A DNA stretch of 38,726 nt from Verrucomicrobiota bacterium (lineage in GTDB: Bacteria; Verrucomicrobiota; Verrucomicrobiia; Limisphaerales; UBA8199): positions 1 to 38,726 of the forward strand of contig JARKQH010000094.1 of assembly GCA_029974925.1 (NCBI GenBank). The letters are read 5' to 3'. Shown here piece after piece: positions 1-8,537 of the stretch (positions within the stretch are counted from its first letter, which is position 1; each line of letters begins with the position of its first letter). The position numbers and the translations under genes were made by a program. The notes below the pieces were generated by a model that saw nothing but the letters and a program-made list of their open reading frames with translations, did not search any database and was not told the origin of the DNA.

Positions 1-428
1 AACATGTGGAATCGCCCTTCGTGCTCCACCACCTCCGGCGCCCAGTGGCTGAACTCGCCTTCGCCCAAAGCAATATCGGCCACCCCCCGGTAACGCCAGG
101 TCGTGCCGTCGTCCCCCGATTCCGCAATGCCGATGCGCGTGCCGTGGACCCAGGAAACCCCGGGCAGGTGGGCCAGGTTCGCCCGGCGGTTGGTGTAAAA
201 CATGAACCATTTCTTCTCGAGCGGATTCCAGATGACGACCGGGTCGGCGGCCCCATCATGAACGGGATCCCGGAACAACGGTTTGGGAGCGGGCTCGCCC
301 CCCATCCCAAGGCGGGCCGCCAGGACAAAACCGCCCAGAAGCCCGACCCGGGAGAAAAGCGGCTTGGGAACCGCCGGTTGCCGGTTTGGACCGTGCCAGT
401 CGCCAGGGTGTTGCATAAGCGGCGTCAT
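1..428 (-). CDS. Glycosidase-like five-bladed propeller protein, partial (3' end outside window)
   Basis: The reading frame is open from 428 to the window edge; about 142 residues are visible and the C-terminal part is missing. After a basic, Pro-rich start there is a short hydrophobic stretch (VGLLGGFVLAA), probably an export signal. Then come FRDPVHDGAADPVVIWNP and KKWFMFYTNRRA. A DP followed by a W-F-M-F-Y-T strand is typical of the first blade of GH43/GH32/GH130-like beta-propeller glycosidases. The segment ending SHWAPEVVEHEGRFHM fits the second blade, where WAPEV is a common GH43 motif. I start at 428 because a stop codon lies just upstream in frame; the ATG at 416 is an alternative. 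The exact family and substrate cannot be decided from this fragment. It is divergent from eda, with about 120 bases between them. Confidence 0.6.
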   Translation of the reverse strand, partial: MTPLMQHPGDWHGPNRQPAVPKPLFSRVGLLGGFVLAARLGMGGEPAPKPLFRDPVHDGAADPVVIWNPLEKKWFMFYTNRRANLAHLPGVSWVHGTRIGIAESGDDGTTWRYRGVADIALGEGEFSHWAPEVVEHEGRFHM

Positions 429-550
429 TTAACTCAATCAGTGCCGCGGAGGATAGCCTGAAAGAGCACCGCTTTTCCCGCCTGGGCCCCGGCTTGCTCG
501 CCGGGGCGGGGTCAAGTAGGTTCTAAGCCGCAACCTATCATAATAAACTT

Positions 551-1204
551 ATGCCAGATAAAGCGAAGACGTTGGCGGCGCTGAAGGAAACCGGGGTGGT
601 GGCGGTCATCCGCGCGGACAAGGCCGAGGATTTGATGGATGTCGGGCGCGCTCTGCGCGAAGGGGGGGTGAAATTCATCGAGATTACCATGACGGTGCCC
701 GGCGCGTTGGGCGTTATCGAAAAGGCCGTCGGCGCCCTCAAACAGGAGGAAGTGTATATCGGCGCGGGCACGGTGCTCGATGCCGAAACGGCCCGCCTGG
801 CGATTCTGGCGGGGGCGGCTTACGTCGTGTCGCCGGTGTTTCGGCCCGAAGTCATCGCGGTCTGCAAACGCTATTCGGTGACCGTCATGCCGGGCGCCAT
901 GACCCCCACTGAAATCTTGAATGCGTGGGAAGCCGGAGCCGACGTGGTGAAGGTCTTCCCCGCCGGCGTCGGAGGCCCGCAATTCTTCCGCGACCTGAAA
1001 GGCCCCCTGCCGCACATTGAGATTATGCCCACCGGCATGGTCAACCGGGAAACGGCCCCCCTGTTCATCAAAGCCGGGGCCTGCGCCGTGGGCGCTGGCA
1101 GCGAACTGGTCGGCAAAGCGCTCATCGCCGCGCGGGACTTTGCCACCATCACAAAAAACGCCCGGGACTTTGTCACCCTGGTGAGAGAGGCCAGGGCCAA
1201 GTAA
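551..1204 (+). CDS. eda: 2-dehydro-3-deoxyphosphogluconate (KDPG) aldolase / KHG aldolase
   Basis: 217 residues, the normal length for class I KDPG/KHG aldolases (TIM barrel, cytosolic). These enzymes split 2-keto-3-deoxy-6-phosphogluconate into pyruvate and glyceraldehyde 3-phosphate in Entner-Doudoroff and uronate catabolism. The Schiff-base lysine is K134 in VVKVFPA. The catalytic Glu is E44 in KFIEITMTVPGAL. YIGAGTVLD, SPVFRPEV and VMPGAMTPTEIL are all in the expected order. ATG at 551 is the only sensible start. It appears to stand alone, with no edd or kdgK beside it. Several aldolases of this family act on related sugar acids (for example 2-dehydro-3-deoxy-6-phosphogalactonate), so substrate is less sure than family. 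The setting of sugar and sulfatase genes would suit uronate or galactonate breakdown. Confidence 0.93.
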   Translation: MPDKAKTLAALKETGVVAVIRADKAEDLMDVGRALREGGVKFIEITMTVPGALGVIEKAVGALKQEEVYIGAGTVLDAETARLAILAGAAYVVSPVFRPEVIAVCKRYSVTVMPGAMTPTEILNAWEAGADVVKVFPAGVGGPQFFRDLKGPLPHIEIMPTGMVNRETAPLFIKAGACAVGAGSELVGKALIAARDFATITKNARDFVTLVREARAK

Positions 1205-1228
1205 CCGGGCGTGGTGGGGAGGGAGGAA

Positions 1229-1438
1229 CTAATCCGAAAGGGGCGACCGCAACTCCCGAATGCCCCGGTCTATCAGGGTGTCCAGGGCATGCACAGCGCG
1301 CAGGGCGCTGGAAAAGTCAAAAGTTGATCCGCGCGCCGATCGCAGGCTGCTCTGAGGAAGAGAATCGGCTTGCATCCAAGCCGGCCGCTCCCGCAGCGCC
1401 TTCAGCATTTGACCGGCTATTCTGGTTTCCGCGTTCAT
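1229..1438 (-). CDS. Possible small hypothetical protein (69 aa)
   Basis: This open frame starts with ATG at 1438 and ends at 1229, in the gap between eda and nadB. The 69-residue product has no transmembrane segment and no motif I recognise. It looks helical and charged (for example QMLKALRERPAWMQ and VHALDTLIDRGIRELRS). No convincing ribosome binding site precedes the ATG. The inverted repeat at 1441-1495 lies directly upstream and could be its operator. Composition is compatible with coding, but chance open frames of this size are common at this GC content. Confidence 0.3.
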   Translation of the reverse strand: MNAETRIAGQMLKALRERPAWMQADSLPQSSLRSARGSTFDFSSALRAVHALDTLIDRGIRELRSPLSD

Positions 1439-1440
1439 GG

Positions 1441-1495
1441 GCTTTATGCTGGTTGATGGGGTGTTTTACATATCGGCTTCATACCGGCATAAAGC
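1441..1495. repeat. Imperfect inverted repeat, 13-base arms
   Basis: Arm 1441-1453 (gctttatgctggt) pairs with arm 1483-1495 (accggcataaagc) with one mismatch; the spacer is 29 bases. It lies just upstream of the small open frame that starts at 1438. It could be a binding site for a dimeric regulator or a hairpin; nothing in the sequence decides which. Confidence 0.5.
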
Positions 1496-1576
1496 ATTTT
1501 TGATGCCTTGGGACAGGCGTTCTGACGGCCCGTTATCCGGCGACACAAGTCGCTGCAAAACAAGAAGCTATATTTT

Positions 1577-1634
1577 CAAAAAAAGAAGGACTGACTGCGA
1601 GTTGTCCTGGTTCGGGACGGAAGTGCCCCGAACC
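1577..1634 (-). terminator. Probable terminator after nadB
   Basis: Read on the minus strand downstream of the nadB stop, an 8-base stem (1634-1627 with 1616-1609, GGTTCGGG/CCCGAACC) is followed by a weaker 5-base stem (1608-1604 with 1591-1587, AGGAC/GTCCT). The second stem leads directly into a T-rich run at about 1586-1577. The second stem with the T tract has the form of a rho-independent terminator, but it is weak. Confidence 0.45.
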
Positions 1635-1657
1635 GAGGCACAGGGGGACCGGCCCGA

Positions 1658-3253
1658 TTACCGGCGCACGACGGTATCCCGTTGGGCCCACTCGGGATTG
1701 GGATGGGGGTAGTCCAGGGTGTAATGCAGGCCGCGGCTTTCGGGACGCTGAAGGGCGCAGCGGATGATGATCTCGGCCACCGTCGCAATGTTGCGCAGTT
1801 CGAGCAGGTCAGATGTCACGATAAAATCCCAGTAATACTCCTGAATCTCCTCCTGCAAATTGGCGATGCGCTTGCGGGCGCGCTCGAGTCGCTTGGTGGT
1901 GCGCACGATCCCGACGTAATCCCACATGGCGCGGCGGATTTCGTCCCAATTATGGGAGACCACCACCATTTCATCGGGGTTGTGGGCGTTGCCGGAGTGC
2001 CAGGGCGGAATGGGGGGCCGGGCCCGGTCGGGGGGATTGGCCGCGAGGCGCGCCGCGGCCCGGTGCGCCAGCACCAGGGCTTCCAGCAGCGAATTGCTGG
2101 CCAGCCGATTGGCTCCATGCAGACCGGTGCACGCCACTTCTCCCACGGCGTAAAGCCCCGCAATGCCGGTGCGGCCGTCAATGTCGGTAACGACTCCTCC
2201 GCACTGGTAATGCGCCGCGGGCACCACCGGAATGGGCTCTTTGGTCATGTCTATGCCGTAGCTCAGGCAGGTTTGGTAGATGTTCGGGAAGCGCTCCATG
2301 AGGAAACGAGCGGGCTTGTGCGTGATGTCCAGCAGCACGTAATCCGCCCCGCTCTTTTTCATCTCGCTGTCAATCGCGCGGGCGACAATGTCCCGCGGAG
2401 CCAGAGATTTCAGCGGATGGTGGGCATCCATGAACTCCTCCCCGGCGATGGTTTTCAGCACCCCGCCCTCGCCGCGGACTGCTTCGCTGATCAGGAATGA
2501 CTTGGCTTTGGGATGGTAAAGGCAGGTGGGGTGGAACTGCACAAACTCCATGTTTGCGACTTCCGCCCCAGCCCGATAGGCCATGGCCACGCCGTCGCCG
2601 GTGGCAATATCGGGGTTGGTGGTATAGAGATAAACCTTGCCGCAGCCGCCGGTGGCCAGGACCGTGGCGGGGGCGGCAAAGGTCTCAACGTTGCCCGATT
2701 GCTTGTCCAGCACATAGGCGCCCAGGCAGCGGTTCTCCCCCCCGAGCCCCAGTTTCCGGCTGGTGATCAAGTCAATGGCAATGTGGTTCTCAAAGATGGT
2801 GATGTTGGATTCGGCGGCGACGGCTGCCAACAGCGCGCGTTCCACCTCGCGGCCCGTGACGTCTTTCGCGTGCAGAATGCGACGCTTGGAATGCCCGCCT
2901 TCACGTCCCAGGTCCAGCTCCCGCGCCCCGTGCGAGCTGGGAATTTCCCGCTCGGTAAACTGCATGCCATACCGCATCAACTCGGCAATCCGCGCCGGCC
3001 CCTCCTGGACGATGACCCGCACCACCGCCTCCTTGCACAGGCCAGCCCCGGCTTCCAGCGTGTCCCGCACGTGCAACTCGACCGAATCCTCCTTGCTCGT
3101 CACCGCCGCGATGCCGCCCTGGGCGTAGTTGGTATTGGATTCCGCCCGGTCTTTCTTGGTGATGATTGCCACCCGCCCCAACGGCGCCGCTTTGAGCGCA
3201 AAGAACAAGCCGGCAATGCCGCTGCCCAGCACGAGGAAGTCGAATTCTCTCAT
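1658..3253 (-). CDS. nadB: L-aspartate oxidase
   Basis: 531 residues, close to the 540 of E. coli NadB. This FAD flavoprotein oxidises L-aspartate to iminoaspartate, the first step of de novo NAD synthesis. Visible in order: the FAD dinucleotide-binding fold ([11 protein letters not shown] near the N-terminus), [47 protein letters not shown], the substrate-loop region [15 protein letters not shown], and the FAD-binding C-terminal motif [18 protein letters not shown]. The closest paralogue is the SdhA/FrdA subunit, but the [10 protein letters not shown] segment and the order of these motifs match NadB. I chose ATG 3253 because [12 protein letters not shown] begins at the Rossmann strand; GAGGAG sits immediately in front of it. 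It is downstream of panC on the same strand with a 151-base gap. nadA and nadC are not in the window. Confidence 0.93.
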   Translation of the reverse strand: MREFDFLVLGSGIAGLFFALKAAPLGRVAIITKKDRAESNTNYAQGGIAAVTSKEDSVELHVRDTLEAGAGLCKEAVVRVIVQEGPARIAELMRYGMQFTEREIPSSHGARELDLGREGGHSKRRILHAKDVTGREVERALLAAVAAESNITIFENHIAIDLITSRKLGLGGENRCLGAYVLDKQSGNVETFAAPATVLATGGCGKVYLYTTNPDIATGDGVAMAYRAGAEVANMEFVQFHPTCLYHPKAKSFLISEAVRGEGGVLKTIAGEEFMDAHHPLKSLAPRDIVARAIDSEMKKSGADYVLLDITHKPARFLMERFPNIYQTCLSYGIDMTKEPIPVVPAAHYQCGGVVTDIDGRTGIAGLYAVGEVACTGLHGANRLASNSLLEALVLAHRAAARLAANPPDRARPPIPPWHSGNAHNPDEMVVVSHNWDEIRRAMWDYVGIVRTTKRLERARKRIANLQEEIQEYYWDFIVTSDLLELRNIATVAEIIIRCALQRPESRGLHYTLDYPHPNPEWAQRDTVVRR

Positions 3254-3404
3254 CTCCTCAATTTCAACACATTGCCCCCCATTTGTCCAATCCCCTCCCA
3301 ACCCGTGCCCCGCGCCGCCAAACCGGCCGACCGGCTCTCACTCCGCCGCCGTTTGGGCCGAGGCTCACCACCCCCGGCTTCGCCGGCCACGACGGCGGCC
3401 CGGA

Positions 3405-4271
3405 TTACAGAGGGGCGTTGTCAATCAAGCGGGTCGAGCCCACAAACACCGCCAGCGCCATCCGCGCCCCGCGCCTGACCCGCTTCACTGATTCGAGCGT
3501 CTCGGGCTCGAAAAACTCGACGTAATCCAGCCGCGCGTCCGGCGCCGTCCGCACGATTTGCTCAACGACGCCCCTGAGCCGGCCCGCCGGCAGCCCCGCG
3601 CGCGACTTGCGCACCCGGGCCCGAACTTCCCGAATGGCCCGCGAAAGCACCCGCGCCTGGACCCGCAGGTCACCGGTGAGGTATTGGTTTCGGGAGCTCA
3701 TCGCCAGGCCGTCCGCCTCCCGCACCGTCGGCGCCACCACAATCTCCACCGGGAAATTCAAATCCCGCACCATGCGCCGGATGATCGCGGCCTGCTGAAA
3801 ATCCTTCGCGCCAAAAACCGCCACGCTGGGCAGCACGAGGTTAAAAAGCTTGGCCACCACGGTCGTCACCCCCCGGAAATGCGTGGGCCGGGATGCCCCT
3901 TCCATCACCCGCGACAGCTTTTCCTCCAGCACAAACGTGCTGAATCCCGCCCCCGGCGGCTGCGGATACATCGCCTGGTCGGACGGCGCAAAGACGACGT
4001 CCACGCCCGCCTCCCGGCAAAGCCGCAAGTCCCGCCGCAGGGTCCGGGGATACTTCGCAAAATCCTCCCGCGGTCCAAACTGCGTGGGGTTCACATAAAT
4101 GCTGACCACCACCTTCCCGCCCGGCCCGACACGCCGCCGCGCCTCCGCCACCAGGCTGAGATGCCCGGAATGCAGGCAGCCCATGGTGGGCACAAAACCA
4201 ACCGCTTCCCCCCGGGCCCGCCAGGCCAGGGCCAGCCGCTGCATTTGACCAGGATGATGAACCGTCTGCAC
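3405..4271 (-). CDS. panC: Pantothenate synthetase (pantoate--beta-alanine ligase)
   Basis: 288 residues, the usual PanC length. It condenses pantoate and beta-alanine with ATP to give pantothenate, the precursor of coenzyme A. The nucleotidyltransferase HxGH signature is PTMGCLHSGHLSL. It is followed by VNPTQFGPREDFAKYPR, GAKDFQQAAIIRRM and the KMSKS-like EADGLAMSSRNQYL. The C-terminal domain ends in LAVFVGSTRLIDN, as expected. The start is GTG at 4271. The glutaredoxin-like gene ends 51 bases upstream on the same strand and nadB follows downstream, so the three may be cotranscribed. panB and panD are not in this window. Confidence 0.95.
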   Translation of the reverse strand: MQTVHHPGQMQRLALAWRARGEAVGFVPTMGCLHSGHLSLVAEARRRVGPGGKVVVSIYVNPTQFGPREDFAKYPRTLRRDLRLCREAGVDVVFAPSDQAMYPQPPGAGFSTFVLEEKLSRVMEGASRPTHFRGVTTVVAKLFNLVLPSVAVFGAKDFQQAAIIRRMVRDLNFPVEIVVAPTVREADGLAMSSRNQYLTGDLRVQARVLSRAIREVRARVRKSRAGLPAGRLRGVVEQIVRTAPDARLDYVEFFEPETLESVKRVRRGARMALAVFVGSTRLIDNAPL

Positions 4272-4322
4272 CCGGACAAGGTGCCGCCGGCACCCCGCCC
4301 AATCAATCCGATTATCGGCGGG

Positions 4323-4625
4323 TCAGCGCCCGCAACACTGGTGCGTCACCACCCCCGTCTCGCGGTCGGTCGGCTCCACCAGCCCCTGCGCCAGCAGATA
4401 CCGCTCCACTTCCTCCCCGCTCACGTCCGCCAGCAGATGGCCGTTGATCTCCACGCAGGGACTGAGCGTCTGACCGCTCCGCTCAATCATTTCCTGACGC
4501 TGCCGCGGGTCGTTGATGATGTCCCGATCCTCGAACGGCAAATCGTATTTGCGGAGCACGGCCCGCACGCCCTGGCTCCAGCCGCAGGTCGGCTTGAGGT
4601 ATGCTATCACTTTTGGTTTATTCAT
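4323..4625 (-). CDS. Glutaredoxin-family protein with CGWS active site
   Basis: 100 residues with a glutaredoxin/thioredoxin fold: beta strand KVIAYLKPTC, active-site motif CGWS at residues 14-17, then LSPCVEINGHLLADVSGEEVERYL. That last stretch corresponds to the cis-Pro loop and the GG-like glutathione-binding segment. The second active-site cysteine is a serine, as in monothiol glutaredoxins, although those usually carry CGFS. The C-terminal tail ends THQCCGR, whose vicinal cysteines could act as a resolving or metal-binding pair (inference). It is the first gene of the minus-strand run into panC and nadB. It is divergent from the DUF362 gene with a 179-base intergenic region, which should hold both promoters. 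Confidence 0.8.
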   Translation of the reverse strand: MNKPKVIAYLKPTCGWSQGVRAVLRKYDLPFEDRDIINDPRQRQEMIERSGQTLSPCVEINGHLLADVSGEEVERYLLAQGLVEPTDRETGVVTHQCCGR

Positions 4626-4804
4626 ACTTCAGGTATTCTACTACATTCCCGCCCCCAGGCAACTGTCCGCCCCGCCGCGCGCGCCCTCCTCCCGGCTGGG
4701 CGGAATCCCGGGGGCGTCCCCGCCGCGGGTGCGGCGCCTTGTCATGAGCCGTCGGGCCGGTAAAACGGATTGCTTGTTGGCCCGGTTGGCCCTGTAATGG
4801 TCCC

Positions 4805-6208
4805 ATGAAAGCAAAACCCCGTTTCCTCCCGGAGCGGTCCACCGATGCCTTATCCAACCCGCTTCCCGCCCTGAACCGCCGGGCGTTTGTCCGCCATTCG
4901 CTGTCGCTTGCCGCGGCGTGCACGGTCGGGTTCCCCGCAATCAGCCGCGGTTTGGAGCAGTCCCGCCCAAAGCCCGTCGGCGTCGGCAAGGGCATCCACC
5001 CGGGGCGCGTCGTGTGGGTCCATGACCCGGAAGTCACCCGGTGGAAAGGGCCGGGTGACGGGCACTGGTGGGAAGGCGGCCGCGTCAACCAGGAGCGCGT
5101 GGACGCCATGCTGGCGCGAAGCGTGTGTGAACTGACCGGCGAAGGCACCGCGGCCAGGGCGTGGTCGAAGCTGTTTCGCCATTTCAACCAAAGCCGGGGC
5201 AAAGGGGACGTTGGCTATCGCGCCGGCGAGCAGGTCGCCATCAAACCCAACTGGGTTGGACTGATTTATCGTGAGGGCCATGTCAATCTCGACACCTACC
5301 GGTTCATTCGGCGCCACGACTACATGAACACCGCCCCACAGATGATCCTCGCCCTGGTCAATCAACTGACCGGCGCGGGCGTGCCCGCCGGCAACATCAC
5401 CGTCTGCGACACGCTCGCCTGCCTGGTTCACGAATACTACGACCTGCTTCACGGGGCCTTCTCCGCTTTGCGTTGCGAGGACTACGCGGGCAGGTTCGAC
5501 CGGGCCAAAGTGACGCCCTCCCGCCAGCCGCTCTACTGGAGCAGCCGGCCCCAAGGCAAGGCCCAGGATTATCTTCCCGCCTGTTTTGCCGGGGCGGATT
5601 ACCTGATCAATTTCGCCAACCTCAAAGCCCACTCGGCTGCGGGCGTCACGCTCTGCGCCAAGAACCACTACGGCTCGCTGATTCGCTGGCCGGTCCAGGA
5701 AGGGTATTATGACATTCATCCCAGTTGCTTTGCCCGCGAGACCGGCCGCTATCGCGCCCTGGTGGACCTGACCGGCCACGCTCACCTGGGCGGCAAGACT
5801 TTGCTGTACCTTGTGGACGGCCTCTTTTCAGGCGTGCATCCGCGCGACCCGGGCCCCCAGCCGCTGCGCGCGCCTCCCTTCAATGGCCATTGGCCTTGCA
5901 GCCTCCTGGCCTCCCAGGACCCGGTCGCCATTGACTCCGTCGGCTTTGATTTCCTTGCAACCGACTGGCCTGACTTCACCGGCCGGGGCGGCGTGGACGA
6001 TTACCTGCGCGAAGCGGCCCTGGCACACGACCCGCCTTCCGGAACCTTTTACGATCCCAACCATCCCGCCCCCACAACCCGGCTGGCCAGCCTGGGGGTT
6101 TACGAACACTGGAACAATCCCCGGGAAAAAGCCTACTCGCGCAACCTCGGCGCCGGCGACGGCATCGAACTGGTCAGCGTCACGCCGGGAGTTGGCAGCA
6201 AGAAATGA
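4805..6208 (+). CDS. DUF362 domain protein with Tat signal
   Basis: 467 residues. A twin-arginine leader is visible: ALNRRAFVRHSLSLAAA (Arg25-Arg26, then a hydrophobic core) ending near FPAISRG, so export of a folded protein is likely. The mature part matches the DUF362 family (PF04015) in VAIKPNWV, LINFANLKAHSAAGVTLCAKNHYG and SQDPVAIDSVGFDF. The function of DUF362 proteins is not established. Many members carry a 4Fe-4S ferredoxin cluster, but here the cysteines are scattered and no CxxCxxC is seen. Tat export still hints at a metal or redox cofactor (inference). The gene stands alone on the plus strand, facing the pseudopilin gene, with about 110 bases between the stops. Confidence 0.85.
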   Translation: MKAKPRFLPERSTDALSNPLPALNRRAFVRHSLSLAAACTVGFPAISRGLEQSRPKPVGVGKGIHPGRVVWVHDPEVTRWKGPGDGHWWEGGRVNQERVDAMLARSVCELTGEGTAARAWSKLFRHFNQSRGKGDVGYRAGEQVAIKPNWVGLIYREGHVNLDTYRFIRRHDYMNTAPQMILALVNQLTGAGVPAGNITVCDTLACLVHEYYDLLHGAFSALRCEDYAGRFDRAKVTPSRQPLYWSSRPQGKAQDYLPACFAGADYLINFANLKAHSAAGVTLCAKNHYGSLIRWPVQEGYYDIHPSCFARETGRYRALVDLTGHAHLGGKTLLYLVDGLFSGVHPRDPGPQPLRAPPFNGHWPCSLLASQDPVAIDSVGFDFLATDWPDFTGRGGVDDYLREAALAHDPPSGTFYDPNHPAPTTRLASLGVYEHWNNPREKAYSRNLGAGDGIELVSVTPGVGSKK

Positions 6209-6321
6209 GGGGGCGCCCCGGCCGGGACTGCGCCTCCCTTTTCGGCAGGCGGTCCGCCGGGAACAGCGGTATTGCGGCCCAGCGTTTCCGTTGAGTGGCC
6301 CGGCCTGAGCGGGTGCACCGA

Positions 6322-6972
6322 TCACGGCAGGGCGAGGCGATTCGTCACCCCCTCAGCGGTTAGGGGAACCTCTCGCGCCCTGAAATTTGTGAATTGATGA
6401 ACGCTGCCGTCACCGAATGCAAGGTTGCCCTTTTCTGAATGAATCTCCCGGGTCCACCCGAGCCGGGTATCTTTGGTGACATAAACAAGCGGACTGCCCG
6501 GCAAGGCTTTGGTGGTCAAGTTACGGTCACCAGACAGCACGTTGGACTGCGCTGCAACGGCGTCTATGTTCACGAAGTAGCTGATGTTCATGTCCGCGAA
6601 GGCGGGGCCGAAGTTGGTGGCATAAGTCCGTTTGGTGTCTGCTGGACAAAGCAGAATTTTGGGTGTGCTCAATTCGTTGGACATAACGGCGAAGTGAGGA
6701 AATACGAGGCCGCTTGCGGCAATTTCCTTTGTTCCCCCTTCCGCCGTGGGCACCTGCATCGGGAAACGGTCGTTATTGTCCAGGGCCCAGCACCGGAAGG
6801 CCAGGCTGATTTGCTTCAGGCAATTGGAGCAGTTCAGCCTTGACGATCGGGCTTTTGGTCGGGCAAGCCCGGGCAGCAGCAGCGCGACCAGGAGCGCCAA
6901 ACAGGCGAGGGTCACCAGAAGTTCGGGTGCCGTGAAAGCCCACGCTCTGCCTTTGGACTGCCGTGACTTCAT
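6322..6972 (-). CDS. DUF1559-like type II pseudopilin (H-X9-DG family)
   Basis: 216 residues. A short basic leader (KSRQSKGRAWA) precedes FTAPELLVTLACLALL, a type IV pilin N-terminal helix with the conserved Glu at +5 (E17). The residue before the predicted prepilin-peptidase cut is Ala12 instead of the usual Gly. The globular part includes LNCSNCLKQISLAFRCWALD, LLCPADT and near the C-terminus EKGNLAFGDGSVHQF, the DG signature of DUF1559-type pseudopilins. These are abundant in Verrucomicrobiota and Planctomycetota. They are presumed secreted or surface pseudopilins of unclear role. An upstream TTG at 6990 is possible, but ATG 6972 directly precedes the basic leader. It lies downstream of two sulfatase genes on the same strand, 38 bases after the nearer one, so it may be cotranscribed with them. 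Confidence 0.85.
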   Translation of the reverse strand: MKSRQSKGRAWAFTAPELLVTLACLALLVALLLPGLARPKARSSRLNCSNCLKQISLAFRCWALDNNDRFPMQVPTAEGGTKEIAASGLVFPHFAVMSNELSTPKILLCPADTKRTYATNFGPAFADMNISYFVNIDAVAAQSNVLSGDRNLTTKALPGSPLVYVTKDTRLGWTREIHSEKGNLAFGDGSVHQFTNFRAREVPLTAEGVTNRLALP

Positions 6973-7010
6973 TTCGGGTTTGCAGGACAAATGTCAGCCC
7001 TCTCTGTTTC

Positions 7011-8513
7011 TCATGGCCGGTTGAGCCGTGGCGGCCAGACGCCCTCGGCGATCTCGGGGGTTGTCCCTGAGGGAGGAAAGCTGCTCTTAACCGCGGCATG
7101 GAGTTGAGCGGAGAGCGTGGCCACGGTCGGCGCGTGCGTGGGATCGTTGGCAAGATTCGTGAGTTCCTTCGGATCTGTGTCGTGGTCGTAAAGCTCGCGC
7201 CCCCGCTTGCCCTCGTCCCACTCGGTGTAACGCCAGCGCGAGGTTCGCAGGCTGTAACCCATGAAGCGGCCGCTGGCGGCGGCGCCGAGACCCCGCCGGG
7301 CGCCTCCGCGGGTGACCTGGCTGAGCGCCCAGCCCCGGCCCACAAAGGTCGGGTCTTTGAGCATGGGCACCAGGCTTTGGCCTTGCAGGTTGTCTGGAGC
7401 CTTCACCCCGCACAGCTCGGCGAGGGTTGGGTAGAGGTCCACGTGGCTCACGGGCGTCTCCACAATCGCGCCGGGCTTGCCGAGGCCGGGCGCGAGAATG
7501 AGCAGGGGAACCCGTGCGCTTTCCTCGAAGAGACTCATCTTCTGCCAAAGTCCGTGCTCACCCAGGTGATAGCCGTGGTCGCTGGTAAAAACAATGATCG
7601 TGCGATCCGCCAGCCCGGACCGCTCCAAGGCCGCGAGCACCCGCCCCACCTGTGCGTCCATGAAGCTAACGCTGGCGTAATAGGCCTGCAGACATTGCCG
7701 CCGCAGCTCGTCGCTCATCCGGTCCTGCTCGGGCTTGCGACTCGCCAGCGCCGCGGCCGGCAGGTCGGCCTGGTCCTCTTGAACGCCGGCCACCACCGGC
7801 ATTTCCCGCTCCGGATACTTCGCAAAGTAAGCCTTGGGCGACACGTAGGGGGTGTGCGGACGGAAGAACCCCACCGCGAGGAGGAAGGGGCGCGATTCGC
7901 GGCCGGCACAGCGTTCAATGACCCATTCAGCCTCCGCCGCCAGCCTGCCGTCGGTGTGATGCGCGTCGCTCTTGGGCGAGGCATACCAGCTCAGCGTGGC
8001 GCCAAACTGGCCGGGTACCAGCGAGAAAATTTGGGGCTCCTCCTCCATCCGGTCCACCCCTGCCGGATTCATCTCCAGCTCCCACGACGCAGGGTCGTCA
8101 TGGCCGTCGGTCCCGATCGAAGTCGGCACGTTGTAGTGGTAGAGCTTGCCCAGCCGCGCCGCAAAGTAACCGTCGAGACGAAAAGCCTGCGGCAGGCTCA
8201 CGTGCGCCGGGATGGTTTGGCGGAAAATCTGCGAGTTGGCCAGGATGCCGGAGCTGTTCGGATAAAGCCCCGTAAGCATCGAGTTGCGGCTGGGGCCGCA
8301 GAGTGGGAACGAGCAATAGGCTCGATTGAACCGCACGCCGCGCGCCGCCAGCCGGTCCAGGTTCGGGGTCTGAACGCGCGGGGCGCCGTAGCAGCCAAGC
8401 AAGTTGTTGAGATCATCGGAGATGATGAACAGGACGTTGGTGCGCGGCGCGGCGGCATCACTGCCGGCGGCCAGGCCCAGCCCGCAGAACAGACACAAGA
8501 CAAGGCGTTTCAT
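7011..8513 (-). CDS. Exported sulfatase, iduronate-2-sulfatase-like
   Basis: 500 residues with a signal peptide (MKRLVLCLFCGLGLAAGSDAA). It is a type I formylglycine-dependent sulfatase: metal-binding ISDDLNN (D33, D34), the modification motif CGPSR starting at C72 with SMLTG following, and FTSDHGYHLGEHGLWQK with the conserved Asp-His and downstream Lys. The C-terminal subdomain has RTSRWRYTEWDEG and ELYDHDTDPKELTNLA. The DDLNN...LGCYG..TPNLD order and the MSLFEESARVP segment resemble iduronate-2-sulfatase and choline-sulfatase-like S1 enzymes. It probably removes sulfate esters from polysaccharides in the periplasm or outside the cell. The sulfatase gene upstream ends 24 bases before this start, suggesting one transcript. 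No sulfatase-maturing enzyme (FGE or anSME) is in the window. Confidence 0.92.
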   Translation of the reverse strand: MKRLVLCLFCGLGLAAGSDAAAPRTNVLFIISDDLNNLLGCYGAPRVQTPNLDRLAARGVRFNRAYCSFPLCGPSRNSMLTGLYPNSSGILANSQIFRQTIPAHVSLPQAFRLDGYFAARLGKLYHYNVPTSIGTDGHDDPASWELEMNPAGVDRMEEEPQIFSLVPGQFGATLSWYASPKSDAHHTDGRLAAEAEWVIERCAGRESRPFLLAVGFFRPHTPYVSPKAYFAKYPEREMPVVAGVQEDQADLPAAALASRKPEQDRMSDELRRQCLQAYYASVSFMDAQVGRVLAALERSGLADRTIIVFTSDHGYHLGEHGLWQKMSLFEESARVPLLILAPGLGKPGAIVETPVSHVDLYPTLAELCGVKAPDNLQGQSLVPMLKDPTFVGRGWALSQVTRGGARRGLGAAASGRFMGYSLRTSRWRYTEWDEGKRGRELYDHDTDPKELTNLANDPTHAPTVATLSAQLHAAVKSSFPPSGTTPEIAEGVWPPRLNRP

Positions 8514-8537
8514 GGGGTCGGGATGCTTCGGTTCTTT

